The position numbers were made by a program, and so were the translations under genes. A stretch of DNA of 64,000 nt, from positions 1-64,000 of the forward strand of contig NZ_SSBJ01000015.1 of NCBI RefSeq assembly GCF_004795055.1, given 5' to 3'. The notes under the pieces were generated by a model. It did no database searches. It was not told the DNA's origin and saw nothing but the letters and a program-made list of their open reading frames with translations. This DNA is from Streptomyces sp. A1136. GTDB lineage: Bacteria; Actinomycetota; Actinomycetes; Streptomycetales; Streptomycetaceae. Below are positions 1 to 8,391 of this stretch, in pieces; position 1 is the stretch's first letter; each line of letters begins with the position of its first letter.

Positions 1-23
1 CCCGCCCCCCCCTGAGCCCCCGC

Positions 24-257
24 CTACTCCTCCGGCGGGAACACCGCTTCGCCGCTCGTGAGCAGGGTGATGGTGATGGCCTCCACCGGGCAGCCCTCGG
101 CCGCCGTCAGGACCGGCTCGTTGGCGTCCGTCTCCGGGTCGCGGGGGTGTGACTGGCGCGCCGAGTCGAGGCTGAAGCCCGCCGGGGCGTGGTTCACGCA
201 CATGCCCGAGCCGATGCAGACGCCCCGGTCCACCTCGACCCGCCAGCGGTCTCCCAT
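24..257 (-). CDS. Ferredoxin, [3Fe-4S] P450-partner type
   Basis: A 77-residue small ferredoxin that would carry single electrons in the cytoplasm, most likely to a cytochrome P450. The cysteines follow the single-cluster pattern: CIGSGMC at residues 14-20 and a distal CP at 56-57 in EGCPVEAI. Its ATG shares one base with the stop of the aldehyde dehydrogenase gene (TGATG), so the two are translationally coupled. A CYP125-like P450 lies 11 kb away and its promoter resembles the one that drives this pair, so this ferredoxin may be its redox partner (inference). Family assignment is firm; the partner is not. Confidence 0.92.
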   Translation of the reverse strand: MGDRWRVEVDRGVCIGSGMCVNHAPAGFSLDSARQSHPRDPETDANEPVLTAAEGCPVEAITITLLTSGEAVFPPEE

Positions 258-1729
258 CACGCACCGGCCCCGGGGGCCCGGTATCCCGACGGCAGGTGGA
301 TCATCTTGTGCTCCAGGTACTCGCTCAGACCCTCGGGGCCGAACTCCCGTCCCACGCCGCTGTTCTTGTAGCCGCCGAACGGTCCCAGCATGTCCAGGCT
401 GAAGGTGTTCACGTTGAAGGTGCCGGTGCGGACGGCGCGGGCGAAGTCGAGGCCGTGTTCCACGTCCGCGGTCCAGACGCTGCCGCTGAGGCCGAACTCC
501 GAGTCGTTGGCGACGCGTACCGCCTCGGCCTCGTCCCCGTACGGGATGAGGCAGACGACGGGCCCGAAGATCTCCTCCCGGGCGATCCGCATCGAGTTGT
601 CCACGTCCCCGAAGAGGGTGGGCTCCACGTACCAGCCCCGCTCCGGCGCCGCCGGGCGGCCGCCGCCGGTGAGGATCTTGGCCCCTTCCTCCTGCCCGAT
701 CCGGATGTAGTCCAGCGAGCGCTGCTGCTGCCGGCGGGCCACCAGCGGCCCGAGCTGTGTCGCCGGGTCCAGCGGGTCCCCGACGACCAGCGCCCCCGCG
801 GCGGCGGCGAGGGCCTCGGCGATCTCCCCGTAGCGGGCGCGCGGCGCGAGGACCCGGGTCTGGGCCACGCAGGCCTGCCCGTTGTTCATCCAGGCGGCGG
901 GGACGATCCCGGCGATGGTCGATTCCAGGTCGGCGTCCGGCAGGATCACGGCGGCCGACTTGCCGCCCAGTTCGAGGGTGACCCGCGTCAGGTTGCGCGC
1001 GGCCACCTCCATGACGCGCTTGCCGGCCGCCACCGACCCGGTGAAGGCGACCTTGTCGATTCCGGGGTGGCCGACGAGGTACTCGCTGACTTCCCGGTCG
1101 GCGGGCAGGATCGACAGCACGCCCTGCGGCAGGCCGGCCTCCCGCGCGATGTCGGCCAGGATGTAGGAGTCGAGCGGGGACTCCGGCGAGGGCTTGAGGA
1201 TCACCGCCGACCCGGTGAGCAGCGCGGGCGCGAGTTTGGCCGCGGCCACGAACTGCGGGACGTTCCACGGGATGACGGCGGCGACGACGCCCACCGGCTC
1301 GCGCCGCACCAGGATCGGTCCGAGCGCGCCCCGGCGGTGTTCCTCGTACGGGTAGTCGCGCGCGACGGTGATCGCCGCGTCGTAGACCATCATCGGGCCG
1401 AGCGCCTGGGCGAGGACGCTCCAGGAGTACGGGGACCCGTTCTGGGAGCTGATCGAGCGGGCGATCTCCTCGTGCCGGAGGGCGATGGCGTCCTTGATCC
1501 GGGAGACGACGGCGATCCGCTCCTCCAGGGCCATCCGGGGCCAGGGCCCTTCGTCGAAGGCCTTGCGGGCGGCGGCGACGGCGCGGTCCACGTCCGCCGC
1601 GCAGGCGTGCGGGACGCTGCCGATGACCTGCTCGGTGTGGGGTGAGACGACGGAGATGGTGGCCTCGCCCAGCGGATCGGTCCATTCCCCGCCGATGAAC
1701 AGCTGTCCGTGTTGCACGAGCTCGGTCAT
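257..1729 (-). CDS. NAD(P)-dependent aldehyde dehydrogenase
   Basis: A 490-residue enzyme, full length for the ALDH superfamily, oxidising an aldehyde to a carboxylic acid. The general base is Glu253 in TLELGGKS and the catalytic nucleophile is Cys287 in NNGQACVAQ; the cofactor-binding PWNVP segment is near residue 155. The start follows AGGAGG by about 7 nt. It is the first gene of a two-gene unit with the ferredoxin. The promoter carries a KstR-like palindrome shared with the thiolase and P450 genes. A role in oxidising a sterol side-chain aldehyde after P450 hydroxylation is therefore plausible, but substrate specificity cannot be read from sequence. Confidence 0.93.
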   Translation of the reverse strand: MTELVQHGQLFIGGEWTDPLGEATISVVSPHTEQVIGSVPHACAADVDRAVAAARKAFDEGPWPRMALEERIAVVSRIKDAIALRHEEIARSISSQNGSPYSWSVLAQALGPMMVYDAAITVARDYPYEEHRRGALGPILVRREPVGVVAAVIPWNVPQFVAAAKLAPALLTGSAVILKPSPESPLDSYILADIAREAGLPQGVLSILPADREVSEYLVGHPGIDKVAFTGSVAAGKRVMEVAARNLTRVTLELGGKSAAVILPDADLESTIAGIVPAAWMNNGQACVAQTRVLAPRARYGEIAEALAAAAGALVVGDPLDPATQLGPLVARRQQQRSLDYIRIGQEEGAKILTGGGRPAAPERGWYVEPTLFGDVDNSMRIAREEIFGPVVCLIPYGDEAEAVRVANDSEFGLSGSVWTADVEHGLDFARAVRTGTFNVNTFSLDMLGPFGGYKNSGVGREFGPEGLSEYLEHKMIHLPSGYRAPGAGA

Positions 1730-1770
1730 GGCAAGGCCTCCTGCGGCTACCAGCGGGCTGGGCGTCCCAG

Positions 1771-1801
1771 AACTGATACCAGTTCTAGTTCCAGGAGTCC
1801 A
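1771..1801 (-). promoter_or_regulatory. Promoter with KstR-like operator for the aldehyde dehydrogenase
   Basis: On the minus strand a -35 TGGACT (1801-1796), a 17-nt spacer and a -10 TATCAG (1778-1773) precede the dehydrogenase by about 45 nt. The imperfect palindrome AACTAGAACTGGTATCAGTT at 1771-1790 overlaps the -10. It fits the published KstR consensus TnnAACnnGTTnnA with one mismatch in the fixed bases and closely resembles the sites before the thiolase and P450 genes. Repressor identity is inferred. Confidence 0.6.
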
Positions 1802-1932
1802 CGGCGCGGACGCGATCGCCGGGAGCCGGACGCGCCCCGGAGGGCGCGGAGTCGACGACTAGTCAGAACCCATCCCCGGATGGTGGACTGGGGCGACCAA
1901 TGCAACACGTTCTCGTTCACCAGGGAGCCCGC

Positions 1933-2985
1933 ATGACACCCCTCGCCCCACCTCAGGTCACCGACCACGGCGGAGGCGTCTGGGGCATCAAGGTCCCCAT
2001 CCCCGACAACCCGCTCGGGCACACCCTCGTCCACGTCCTCGACACCGACCGCGGACCGGTCCTGATCGACACCGGCTGGGACGACCCGGACTCCTGGGAC
2101 ACCCTGGTGGCCGGGCTCGCCGCGCTCGGCATCGCCGTCGCCGACCTCCACGGCGTCGTCATCACCCACCACCACCCCGACCACCACGGCCTGTCGGGGC
2201 GGGTCCGGGACGTGTCGGGCGCCTGGATCGCGATGCACGCCGCCGACACCGAGGTCGTCGTACGGACCCGCTCCACCGCACCGGGCGTCTGGTACGACTA
2301 CATGGGCGAGAAGCTGGCAGCCGCCGGCGCCCCCGAGGAACACATCGCCCCGCTGCGGGCGGCCCGGGCGGGCGGCCGGCCGCGGACGCTGCCCGGGCTG
2401 CGGGCCGCCGTCCCCGACCGGGAGATCGTCCCCGGCGAGCTGCTGCCCCTCGCCGGACGCGCGCTCCGCGCGATCTGGACCCCCGGTCACACCCCCGGCC
2501 ACGTCTGCCTGCACCTGGAGGAGGTCCACCCTGACAACCTGCCGGGCAACGGCCGCCTCTTCTCCGGCGACCACCTCCTGCCCGGCATCTCCCCGCACAT
2601 CGGGCTCTACGAGGACCCGCAGGACGAGCGGGTCACCGACCCCCTCGGCGACTACCTCGCCTCCCTCGAACGCGTCGGCCGGCTGCGCCCTGCCGAGGTG
2701 CTCCCCGCGCACCAGCACCCCTTCACCGACGCCCCGGCCCGGGTCCGCGAGCTTTTGGCCCACCACGAGGACCGGCTGGCCGGGCTGTGGGAGCTGCTCG
2801 CCCGGCCGTTGACCCCGTGGGCGCTGGCCGAGCGGATGGAGTGGAACCGGCCCTGGGAGCAGATCCCCTACGGCTCCCGGACCATCGCCGTCTCCGAAGC
2901 GGAAGCGCACCTGCGCCGCCTGGTGAAGCAGGGCCGCGCGGAGGCGGTGCCGGGCACGGACCCGGTGGCGTACCGGGCCGTGTGA
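1933..2985 (+). CDS. Metallo-beta-lactamase-fold hydrolase
   Basis: A 350-residue MBL-fold hydrolase of the LACTB2/glyoxalase-II-like group. The metal signature is THHHPDHHG at residues 78-86 (His79, His81, Asp83, His84), followed by the second-half motifs TPGHTPGH near residue 182 and SGDHLLPG. The C-terminal 90 residues look like the winged-helix extension of LACTB2-type proteins. I chose the ATG at 1933 because GGGAG lies 5 nt upstream; an in-frame ATG at 1900 lacks a good ribosome site. It is divergent from the dehydrogenase and shares its 200-bp control region, so it could be a thioesterase-like member of the same regulon. The substrate is unknown. Confidence 0.88.
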   Translation: MTPLAPPQVTDHGGGVWGIKVPIPDNPLGHTLVHVLDTDRGPVLIDTGWDDPDSWDTLVAGLAALGIAVADLHGVVITHHHPDHHGLSGRVRDVSGAWIAMHAADTEVVVRTRSTAPGVWYDYMGEKLAAAGAPEEHIAPLRAARAGGRPRTLPGLRAAVPDREIVPGELLPLAGRALRAIWTPGHTPGHVCLHLEEVHPDNLPGNGRLFSGDHLLPGISPHIGLYEDPQDERVTDPLGDYLASLERVGRLRPAEVLPAHQHPFTDAPARVRELLAHHEDRLAGLWELLARPLTPWALAERMEWNRPWEQIPYGSRTIAVSEAEAHLRRLVKQGRAEAVPGTDPVAYRAV

Positions 2986-3043
2986 CGCCCGGGTCGGCGG
3001 GTAGGGCGGGGCCGGCGTGACGCGCGGGCCGGGCGAGGTGTAA

Positions 3044-3066
3044 GGGGCGCTCCAGGTGAGCGCCCC
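3044..3066 (+). terminator. Hairpin terminator after the MBL hydrolase
   Basis: A perfect 9-bp stem, GGGGCGCTC at 3044-3052 pairing with GAGCGCCCC at 3058-3066, with a 5-nt loop, 58 nt after the hydrolase stop. There is no U tract, as is usual in this GC range. It separates the hydrolase from the riboswitch leader. Confidence 0.6.
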
Positions 3067-3094
3067 CCGCAGGGGCCACCCGGTGCGCGCGTTC

Positions 3095-3275
3095 GGGGCC
3101 GGTACAGTAAGGCCGTCGTCCACACTTCCGTACGGGGGGAAGCCGGTGCGAATCCGGCGCTGACCCGCAACCGTGACCCGCACCCAGGCGCCCTTCCCGG
3201 CGCTGCCGGCGGGGAGCCGGGATGCCCCGTCGGGAGTGCGCGGCTCGTGCCGCCGGGTCCCCGGCGGCCGGCACC
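3095..3275 (+). promoter_or_regulatory. Cobalamin riboswitch
   Basis: The B12-box core is plain to read: AGCCGGTGCGAATCCGGCGC at 3141-3160, then CTGACCCGCAACCGTGA at 3160-3175, preceded by the GGGGGGAAGCC segment. The 3' element GGGGAGCCGGGATGCCCC at 3211-3228 fits the conserved GCCAGGAGACCTGCC-like strand. A GC hairpin at 3249-3268 (GCCGCCGGG with CCCGGCGGC) follows and may be the expression platform. It heads an import operon, so high cobalamin should switch the operon off. Where the transcript ends, or how the ribosome site is masked, cannot be told from sequence. Confidence 0.92.
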
Positions 3276-3363
3276 GTCGAGGTATACGGAGCCGGAGCCC
3301 GGTACCGCGTGTGCTCGCGCGTGCCTGCCTCCGCTCCCCGGCACGAGAGGCACCCGCCCCGCA

Positions 3364-4620
3364 ATGAACGTCCGCCGCAGCGCCGCAGCGCTCGCCGCCT
3401 CCGCCGTGCTCTGCGCGGGCGCCGCCCCCGCGGCCCTCGCCGCCCCCTCCCCGTCCCCGGCGCCGGTCATCCCCTCCGGGCTGTTCGGTCAGGCCGACCC
3501 CACCTACGACGGCGTCTGGCGCCAGTCGTTCGCGCTCCTCGCCCAGAACACGGTCGGCCTGCGGCCGTCCCCGCGGGCCGTGGACTGGCTCGCCGGTCAG
3601 CAGTGCGCGGACGGCGGCTTCGCCTCCTTCCGTGCGGACGCGACGAAGGCGTGCGACCCGGCGACGCCGCTCGACACCAACGCCACCGCGGTGGCCGTGC
3701 AGGCCCTCAAGGCGCTCGGCGGCCACGACGCGGCGGTCAAGAAGGCCGTGGACTGGCTCAAGTCCGTGCAGAACGAGGACGGCGGCTGGGCGTACGTCCC
3801 GGGCTCCCCGAGCGAGGCGAGTTCCACCTCCGTCGTCATCAGCGCGCTCGCCGCGGCGGGCGAGAAGCCGGCCGACGTCACGTCCAAGGCGGGCAAGTCC
3901 GGGTACGACGGCCTGCTCTCCTTCCGGCTGGGCTGCGCCGCCGAGCCGGCATCCGACCGGGGCGCGTTCGGCTACCAGCCGGCGGACGGCAAGCTCCCCG
4001 CCAACGCGGACGCGACGGCCGCCGCGACCCTGGCCGGCCTCGGCAAGGGCGCGGTCGTCGCCCCCGCCGGCGCCGACACCCCCGCGACCGCGCCGGCCTG
4101 CCCGGCGGGCGCCGACGATCCCGCCGCCACCGACCCGGCGGCCGCCGCCCAGGGCGCGGCCGGGTACCTGGCCGAGGCCCTCAAGAAGGACGGCCACCTC
4201 ACCGCCGCCACCCCGGGCGCCGACCAGCCCACACCCGACACCGGCAACACGGCCGACGCCGTCATCGCCCTCGCCGCGGCCGGCCACAAGCAGTCGGCGG
4301 CGGGCGCCCTGGAGTGGCTGAAGGCCAACTCGGCGCAGTGGGCCAAGGGCAACCCCGCCGCCCTGGGCACCCTGATCCTCACCGCGCACGCGACGGGCAC
4401 CGACCCGCGCTCCTTCGGCGGTACCGACCTGGTGGCGGCTCTGAACGCGACCGGCCCGTCCCCGCAGACCCCGGCGACGGGCGGCATGACCAAGGCCGAC
4501 GGCAAGGACGCGGACGGCTCCGGCAACGGCGCCATCGGCTGGATGATCGGCGCGGGCGCCGCCGCCGGCGTCGGCATCGGCTTCCTGCTGAGCGGCCGCC
4601 GGAAGAAGAACCGGGCCTGA
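3364..4620 (+). CDS. Secreted, membrane-anchored prenyltransferase-repeat (alpha/alpha barrel) protein
   Basis: A 418-residue exported protein. It has a signal peptide (residues 1-27, cleaved near ALA-APS) and squalene-cyclase/prenyltransferase-type repeats such as LAGQQCADGGFASF and LKSVQNEDGGWAY. A linker precedes one C-terminal membrane helix (about 390-410) that ends in RRKKNRA. It lacks the acidic motif of true cyclases. It is the first gene after the cobalamin riboswitch and overlaps the next gene by TGATG, so a job in capturing cobalamin or a related corrinoid is likely. The intrinsic factor/transcobalamin alpha domain is also an alpha/alpha barrel, which makes an analogous binding role attractive. 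That role is inferred, not shown. Confidence 0.85.
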   Translation: MNVRRSAAALAASAVLCAGAAPAALAAPSPSPAPVIPSGLFGQADPTYDGVWRQSFALLAQNTVGLRPSPRAVDWLAGQQCADGGFASFRADATKACDPATPLDTNATAVAVQALKALGGHDAAVKKAVDWLKSVQNEDGGWAYVPGSPSEASSTSVVISALAAAGEKPADVTSKAGKSGYDGLLSFRLGCAAEPASDRGAFGYQPADGKLPANADATAAATLAGLGKGAVVAPAGADTPATAPACPAGADDPAATDPAAAAQGAAGYLAEALKKDGHLTAATPGADQPTPDTGNTADAVIALAAAGHKQSAAGALEWLKANSAQWAKGNPAALGTLILTAHATGTDPRSFGGTDLVAALNATGPSPQTPATGGMTKADGKDADGSGNGAIGWMIGAGAAAGVGIGFLLSGRRKKNRA

Positions 4621-5261
4621 TGCGCAGGCTGCCCGCCCTCGCCGTCACGCTCGGCGTCCTCCTCACCCTGCTCGCCGCGTCCCCCGCGCTCGCGTCGAGC
4701 TACCGCTACTGGTCGTTCTGGGACGGCGGCGCCAAGGGCCCCTGGACGTACGCCACCCAGGGCACGGCGGCCCGCCCGGCGGACGGGACCGTCCAGGGCT
4801 TCCGCTTCGCGGTGAGCAAGGACGCCGAGGACGAGGCGTCCCGGCCGCGCACGGCCGCCGACTTCGCGGCGCTGTGCGCGGGCACCCCGGCGGTGGACGG
4901 CAAGAAGCGGGTGGCCCTCGTCGTCGACTTCGGCGTCCCCGGGGACTCGCCCCCCGGCGAGGCGCCGCCGCAGGCCGGCCCGCGCACCGCCTGCGCGCAG
5001 GTCGCCCCCGACGCCACCACCGCCGAGGCGCTCGCCTCGGTGGCGAAGCCGCTGCGCTACAACAGCGCCGCGCTGCTGTGCGCGATCTCCGGTTATCCGA
5101 GGCAGGGTTGCGGTGAGCCGCTCGCCGACGGCACGCGGGAGGAACCGAAGACCGCCCCGGCCGGCGACGGCGGCCCCTCCGCGGGACTGCTCGCCGGCGT
5201 CGCGGCGGTAGCCGTCCTCGCGGTGGCCGCCGTCCTGCGCTCCCGCCGCCGCTCCCGATGA
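4620..5261 (+). CDS. SCO2322-like secreted protein of the cobalamin-controlled operon
   Basis: A 213-residue exported protein. It has a signal peptide (residues 1-25, ALA-SSY), a globular part with four cysteines (in LCAG, TACAQ, LLCAI and QGCG), and a C-terminal membrane helix before RSRRRSR. The first mature segment, YRYWSFWDGG then GTVQGFRFAV, resembles the WxYxxNG...GDxxxFRY pattern of DUF4430/transcobalamin-like beta domains; this is a visual match only. Its start shares a base with the upstream stop and its end overlaps the transporter gene by 4 nt. Co-transcription and export suggest it works with the preceding protein outside the membrane. Confidence 0.82.
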   Translation: MRRLPALAVTLGVLLTLLAASPALASSYRYWSFWDGGAKGPWTYATQGTAARPADGTVQGFRFAVSKDAEDEASRPRTAADFAALCAGTPAVDGKKRVALVVDFGVPGDSPPGEAPPQAGPRTACAQVAPDATTAEALASVAKPLRYNSAALLCAISGYPRQGCGEPLADGTREEPKTAPAGDGGPSAGLLAGVAAVAVLAVAAVLRSRRRSR

Positions 5262-6490
5262 CCCCGGTCCGCCGGGTCCCGCGCACGGCGACCACGCACG
5301 CCGCCGCACCCGACCACGCGACCCCGGCCCGGGGCGGCGCCGTCGCGGCCGGTCGGAGGTCGCGGGTGCCGACGTACGAAAGGAAGGGGCCGCGCGGAGC
5401 CCCCGAGGCGCGTCGCGGCAACGCCCTGCACGCGGGGGCCTGGTGGGTGTGGGCGCTCGGGCTCGCCACCGCCGCCTCGCGGACCACCAACCCGCTCCTG
5501 CTCGCTCTGATCGTCGCCGTCGCCGGTTACGTCGTCGCCGCCCGCCGCACCACCGCGCCCTGGGCCCGTTCCTACGGCGCGTTCCTGCGGCTGGGCCTCG
5601 TCGTCATCGGCCTGCGCCTGCTCTTCTCCACCCTCCTCGGCTCACCCGTGCCCGGGGCGCACACCCTCCTGACCCTGCCCGAGGTCGCCCTGCCCGCGTG
5701 GGCGCAGGGAATCCGCCTCGGCGGCCGGGTCAGCGCCGAACAGTTGGTCTTCGCCTTCTACGACGGCGCGAAGCTGGCCGCCCTGCTCGTGTGCGTCGGG
5801 GCCGCGAACGCGCTCGCGAACCCGGCCCGGCTGCTCAAGTCGCTGCCCGCCGCCCTGTACGAGGCGGGCGTGGCCGTGGTCGTCGCGATGACCTTCGCGC
5901 CGAACATGGTGGCCGACGTGGGCCGCCTGCGCACCGCCCGCCGGCTGCGCGGGCGCCCCACCGGCGGGGTGAAGGCCGTCCTCCAGATCGGCCTGCCGGT
6001 CCTGGAGGGGGCCCTGGAACGCTCGGTGGCGGTGGCCGCCTCGATGGACGCGCGCGGCTACGGCCGCACCGCGCAGGTCCCGCCCGCCGTCCGGCGCACC
6101 ACCAACGCGCTCACCCTGGGCGGGCTGCTCGGCATGTGCGCCGGTACGTACGGGCTGCTCGCGGCGGAGGGCGCCGTGTTCGGCCTGCCCCTCCTCTTCC
6201 TGGGGCTCGCCCTGGCCCTGGCCGGTCTGCGCCTGGGCGGGCGGCGCAGCGTCCGCACCCGGTACCGGCCCGACCGGTGGGGCGGCCGGGCCTGGCTGGT
6301 CGCCGGGTCGGGGGCGGCGGTGGCGGCCCTGCTCTCCTATGCCGGGACGCTGGACCCGGAGGGCCTGCGCCCGGCCGTGGTGCCGCTGGTCGCCCCGGCG
6401 CTGCCGCTCTGGCCGGCGGCGGCGATCCTCGTCGGCCTGCTCCCCGCCTTCGTGGCCCCCGTACCGCCCGAGGAGGCGTCGTCGCTGTGA
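5258..6490 (+). CDS. ECF transporter transmembrane component T (EcfT/CbiQ family)
   Basis: A 410-residue integral membrane protein that couples the ATPases to the substrate-binding S component. Several hydrophobic helices span roughly residues 60-190 and 285-400. The cytoplasmic coupling segment contains the EcfT-type Ala-Arg-Gly signature as MDARGYGRTAQ near residue 266. The N-terminal 50 residues are polar and may be over-long. It overlaps its neighbours by 4 and 4 nt, the tight spacing of a transporter operon. Cobalamin or a precursor is inferred as substrate from the riboswitch. Confidence 0.88.
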   Translation: MTPVRRVPRTATTHAAAPDHATPARGGAVAAGRRSRVPTYERKGPRGAPEARRGNALHAGAWWVWALGLATAASRTTNPLLLALIVAVAGYVVAARRTTAPWARSYGAFLRLGLVVIGLRLLFSTLLGSPVPGAHTLLTLPEVALPAWAQGIRLGGRVSAEQLVFAFYDGAKLAALLVCVGAANALANPARLLKSLPAALYEAGVAVVVAMTFAPNMVADVGRLRTARRLRGRPTGGVKAVLQIGLPVLEGALERSVAVAASMDARGYGRTAQVPPAVRRTTNALTLGGLLGMCAGTYGLLAAEGAVFGLPLLFLGLALALAGLRLGGRRSVRTRYRPDRWGGRAWLVAGSGAAVAALLSYAGTLDPEGLRPAVVPLVAPALPLWPAAAILVGLLPAFVAPVPPEEASSL

Positions 6491-8391
6491 TCCGGTTCGA
6501 GCAGGTATCGGTGACGTACGAGGGAGCGTCGGCCCCCGCCCTGCGGGACGCGGACTTCACCGTGCCGGAGGGGGAACTGACCTTGCTGGTCGGCCCGTCG
6601 GGGGTCGGCAAGTCGACCCTGCTGGGGGCCGTTTCGGGGCTGGTCCCGCACTTCACGGGCGGCCGGCTGCGCGGCCGGGTCACCGTCGCGGGCCGCGACA
6701 CGCGCACGCACCGGCCGCGGGAGCTCGCGGACGTGGTGGGCACGGTCGGTCAGGACCCGTCGGCCCACTTCGTGACGGACGTGGTGGAGGACGAACTGGC
6801 CTACGGGATGGAGTCCCTCGGGCTGCCGGCGGCGGTGATGCGCCGCCGGGTCGAGGAGACGCTGGACCTGCTGGGCCTGAACGAACTCCGAGACCGACCC
6901 CTGGCCACTTTGTCCGGCGGCCAGCGGCAGCGGGTCGCGATCGGCTCGGTGCTGACCACGCACCCCCGGGTGCTGGTGCTGGACGAACCGACGTCCGCGC
7001 TGGACCCGGCGGCGGCGGAGGAGGTGCTGGCGGTCCTGCAACGCCTGGTGCACGATCTCGGCACCACCGTGCTGATGGCGGAGCACCGGCTGGAGCGGGT
7101 GGTGCAGTACGCCGACCGCCTGCTGTTGCTGGCCGCCCCCGGCGCGGCCCCCGTCCTCGGGACCCCGGCCGGGATCATGGCCGTCTCCCCGGTCCACCCC
7201 CCGGTCGTCTCCTTGGGCCGCCTGGCGGGCTGGTCCCCCCTCCCCCTCTCCGTCCGCGACGCCCGCCGCCTCGCCGCCCCCCTCAAAGCCCGCCTGGCAA
7301 CGACACCACTGCCGACCCCGCCGCCCGAGGCGGGCCTTTCAGCCCCGCCGGCGCTTGAAGCAGGTGTCCCAGCCCCGCCGCCCGAGGCAGGTCTTTCAAC
7401 CCCGCCGGCGCCCGAGGCGGGTTTCCCGACCCCGCCGGCGCCCGAGGCGGGCCTTTCAGCCCCGCCGGCGTTTGAGGCGCGGGGCGCGGGGCGGAGCCCC
7501 GCACAACCCGGCGCGGCCGGGGCCGGTCGCGCGACGGCGCCGCGCACCTCCCTCTGGGCCCGCCTCCGCCGACGCCACCCCGCCACGAAACCGGCGGAGC
7601 AACCGGCGGAGCAACCGGCGGAGCAACCGGCCCGCGTCACCGGCCTCTCCCTCCGCCGCGGCCGCGCCGAGATCCTCCACGGCATCACCCTCGCCGTGGC
7701 CCCCGGCGAGACCATCGCCCTCATGGGCCGCAACGGCGCCGGGAAGTCCACCCTCCTCGCCACCCTCGCCGGCACCCTGGCCCCCACCACCGGCGAGGTG
7801 CTCGTCGGCGGACTCACCCCCCACCGCACGCCGCCCCCGGAGATGATCCGCCGCGTCGCGCTGGTCCCGCAGGACCCCCGCGATCTCCTCTACGCCGACA
7901 CGGTCGCCGCCGAGTGCGCCGCCGCCGACGCGGACGCCGGCGCCGCCCCCGGCACCTGCCGCGCCCTGGTCACCTCCCTCCTCCCCGGTGTCCCCGACGA
8001 CATCCACCCCCGCGACCTGTCCGAGGGCCAGCGCCTGGCCCTGGCCCTCGCCCTGGTCCTGACCGGCGAACCGGCCCTGCTGCTGCTCGACGAACCGACC
8101 CGCGGCCTGGACTATGCCGCCAAGGCCCGCCTCGTCGAGGTCCTGCGCGCCCTGGCCCGTGACGGCCACGCCATCATCCTGGCCACCCACGACGTCGAAC
8201 TCGCCGCCGAGCTGGCCCACCGCGTGGTGATCCTGGCCGGCGGCGAGATCGTCGCGGACGGACCGACCGCCGAGGTGGTCGTCTCCTCCCCCGCCTTCGC
8301 CCCACAGGTGGCCAAGGTCCTGGCGCCGGGCCACTGGCTCACCGTGTCCGAGGTCGCCGCCGCCCTGTCCCCGAAGGGCCGCCCCGCATGA
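6487..8391 (+). CDS. Fused ECF ABC-transporter ATPases (two nucleotide-binding domains)
   Basis: A 634-residue protein with two complete ABC ATPase domains, equivalent to EcfA1 plus EcfA2. Domain 1 has Walker A GPSGVGKST (about 36-44), signature LSGGQRQRV and Walker B VLVLDEPTSALD. Domain 2 has Walker A GRNGAGKST (about 415-423), a variant signature LSEGQRLAL and Walker B LLLLDEPTRGLD. The start is a GTG at 6487 overlapping the EcfT stop. The two domains are joined by about 130 residues of low-complexity linker made of PPAPEAGLS-type and AEQP repeats, which derive from a dispersed DNA repeat. Intracellular, driving uptake by the ECF complex. Confidence 0.92.
   Translation: MIRFEQVSVTYEGASAPALRDADFTVPEGELTLLVGPSGVGKSTLLGAVSGLVPHFTGGRLRGRVTVAGRDTRTHRPRELADVVGTVGQDPSAHFVTDVVEDELAYGMESLGLPAAVMRRRVEETLDLLGLNELRDRPLATLSGGQRQRVAIGSVLTTHPRVLVLDEPTSALDPAAAEEVLAVLQRLVHDLGTTVLMAEHRLERVVQYADRLLLLAAPGAAPVLGTPAGIMAVSPVHPPVVSLGRLAGWSPLPLSVRDARRLAAPLKARLATTPLPTPPPEAGLSAPPALEAGVPAPPPEAGLSTPPAPEAGFPTPPAPEAGLSAPPAFEARGAGRSPAQPGAAGAGRATAPRTSLWARLRRRHPATKPAEQPAEQPAEQPARVTGLSLRRGRAEILHGITLAVAPGETIALMGRNGAGKSTLLATLAGTLAPTTGEVLVGGLTPHRTPPPEMIRRVALVPQDPRDLLYADTVAAECAAADADAGAAPGTCRALVTSLLPGVPDDIHPRDLSEGQRLALALALVLTGEPALLLLDEPTRGLDYAAKARLVEVLRALARDGHAIILATHDVELAAELAHRVVILAGGEIVADGPTAEVVVSSPAFAPQVAKVLAPGHWLTVSEVAAALSPKGRPA
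7318..7499 (+). repeat. Six-unit degenerate tandem repeat inside the ATPase linker
   Basis: Units of 27-30 bp with the core CCCGCCGGCGCCCGAGGCGG repeat about six times and encode PPxPEAGxxx. The last unit, 7454-7499, runs into TTTGAGGCGCGGGGCGCGG and matches, inverted, an intergenic copy at 54228-54273. It resembles the dispersed GC-rich intergenic repeats I know from many Streptomyces genomes, here lying in frame within a gene. Confidence 0.8.
7592..7630 (+). repeat. 12-bp tandem repeat encoding AEQP
   Basis: GCGGAGCAACCG occurs three times in direct succession, encoding three AEQP units just before the second ATPase domain. It extends the same low-complexity linker and is a likely site of copy-number variation. 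Confidence 0.75.

Noticed and set aside
24..1685. Ferredoxin as the tail of a 553-codon protein
   Set aside because: The upstream part is an out-of-frame shadow of the aldehyde dehydrogenase; the ATG at 257 is coupled to its stop.
1747..4389. 880-codon open frame on the minus strand
   Set aside because: It is antisense to the MBL hydrolase, the riboswitch and the alpha/alpha-barrel gene, has no domain and an Arg/Gly-biased composition. It is a by-product of high GC.
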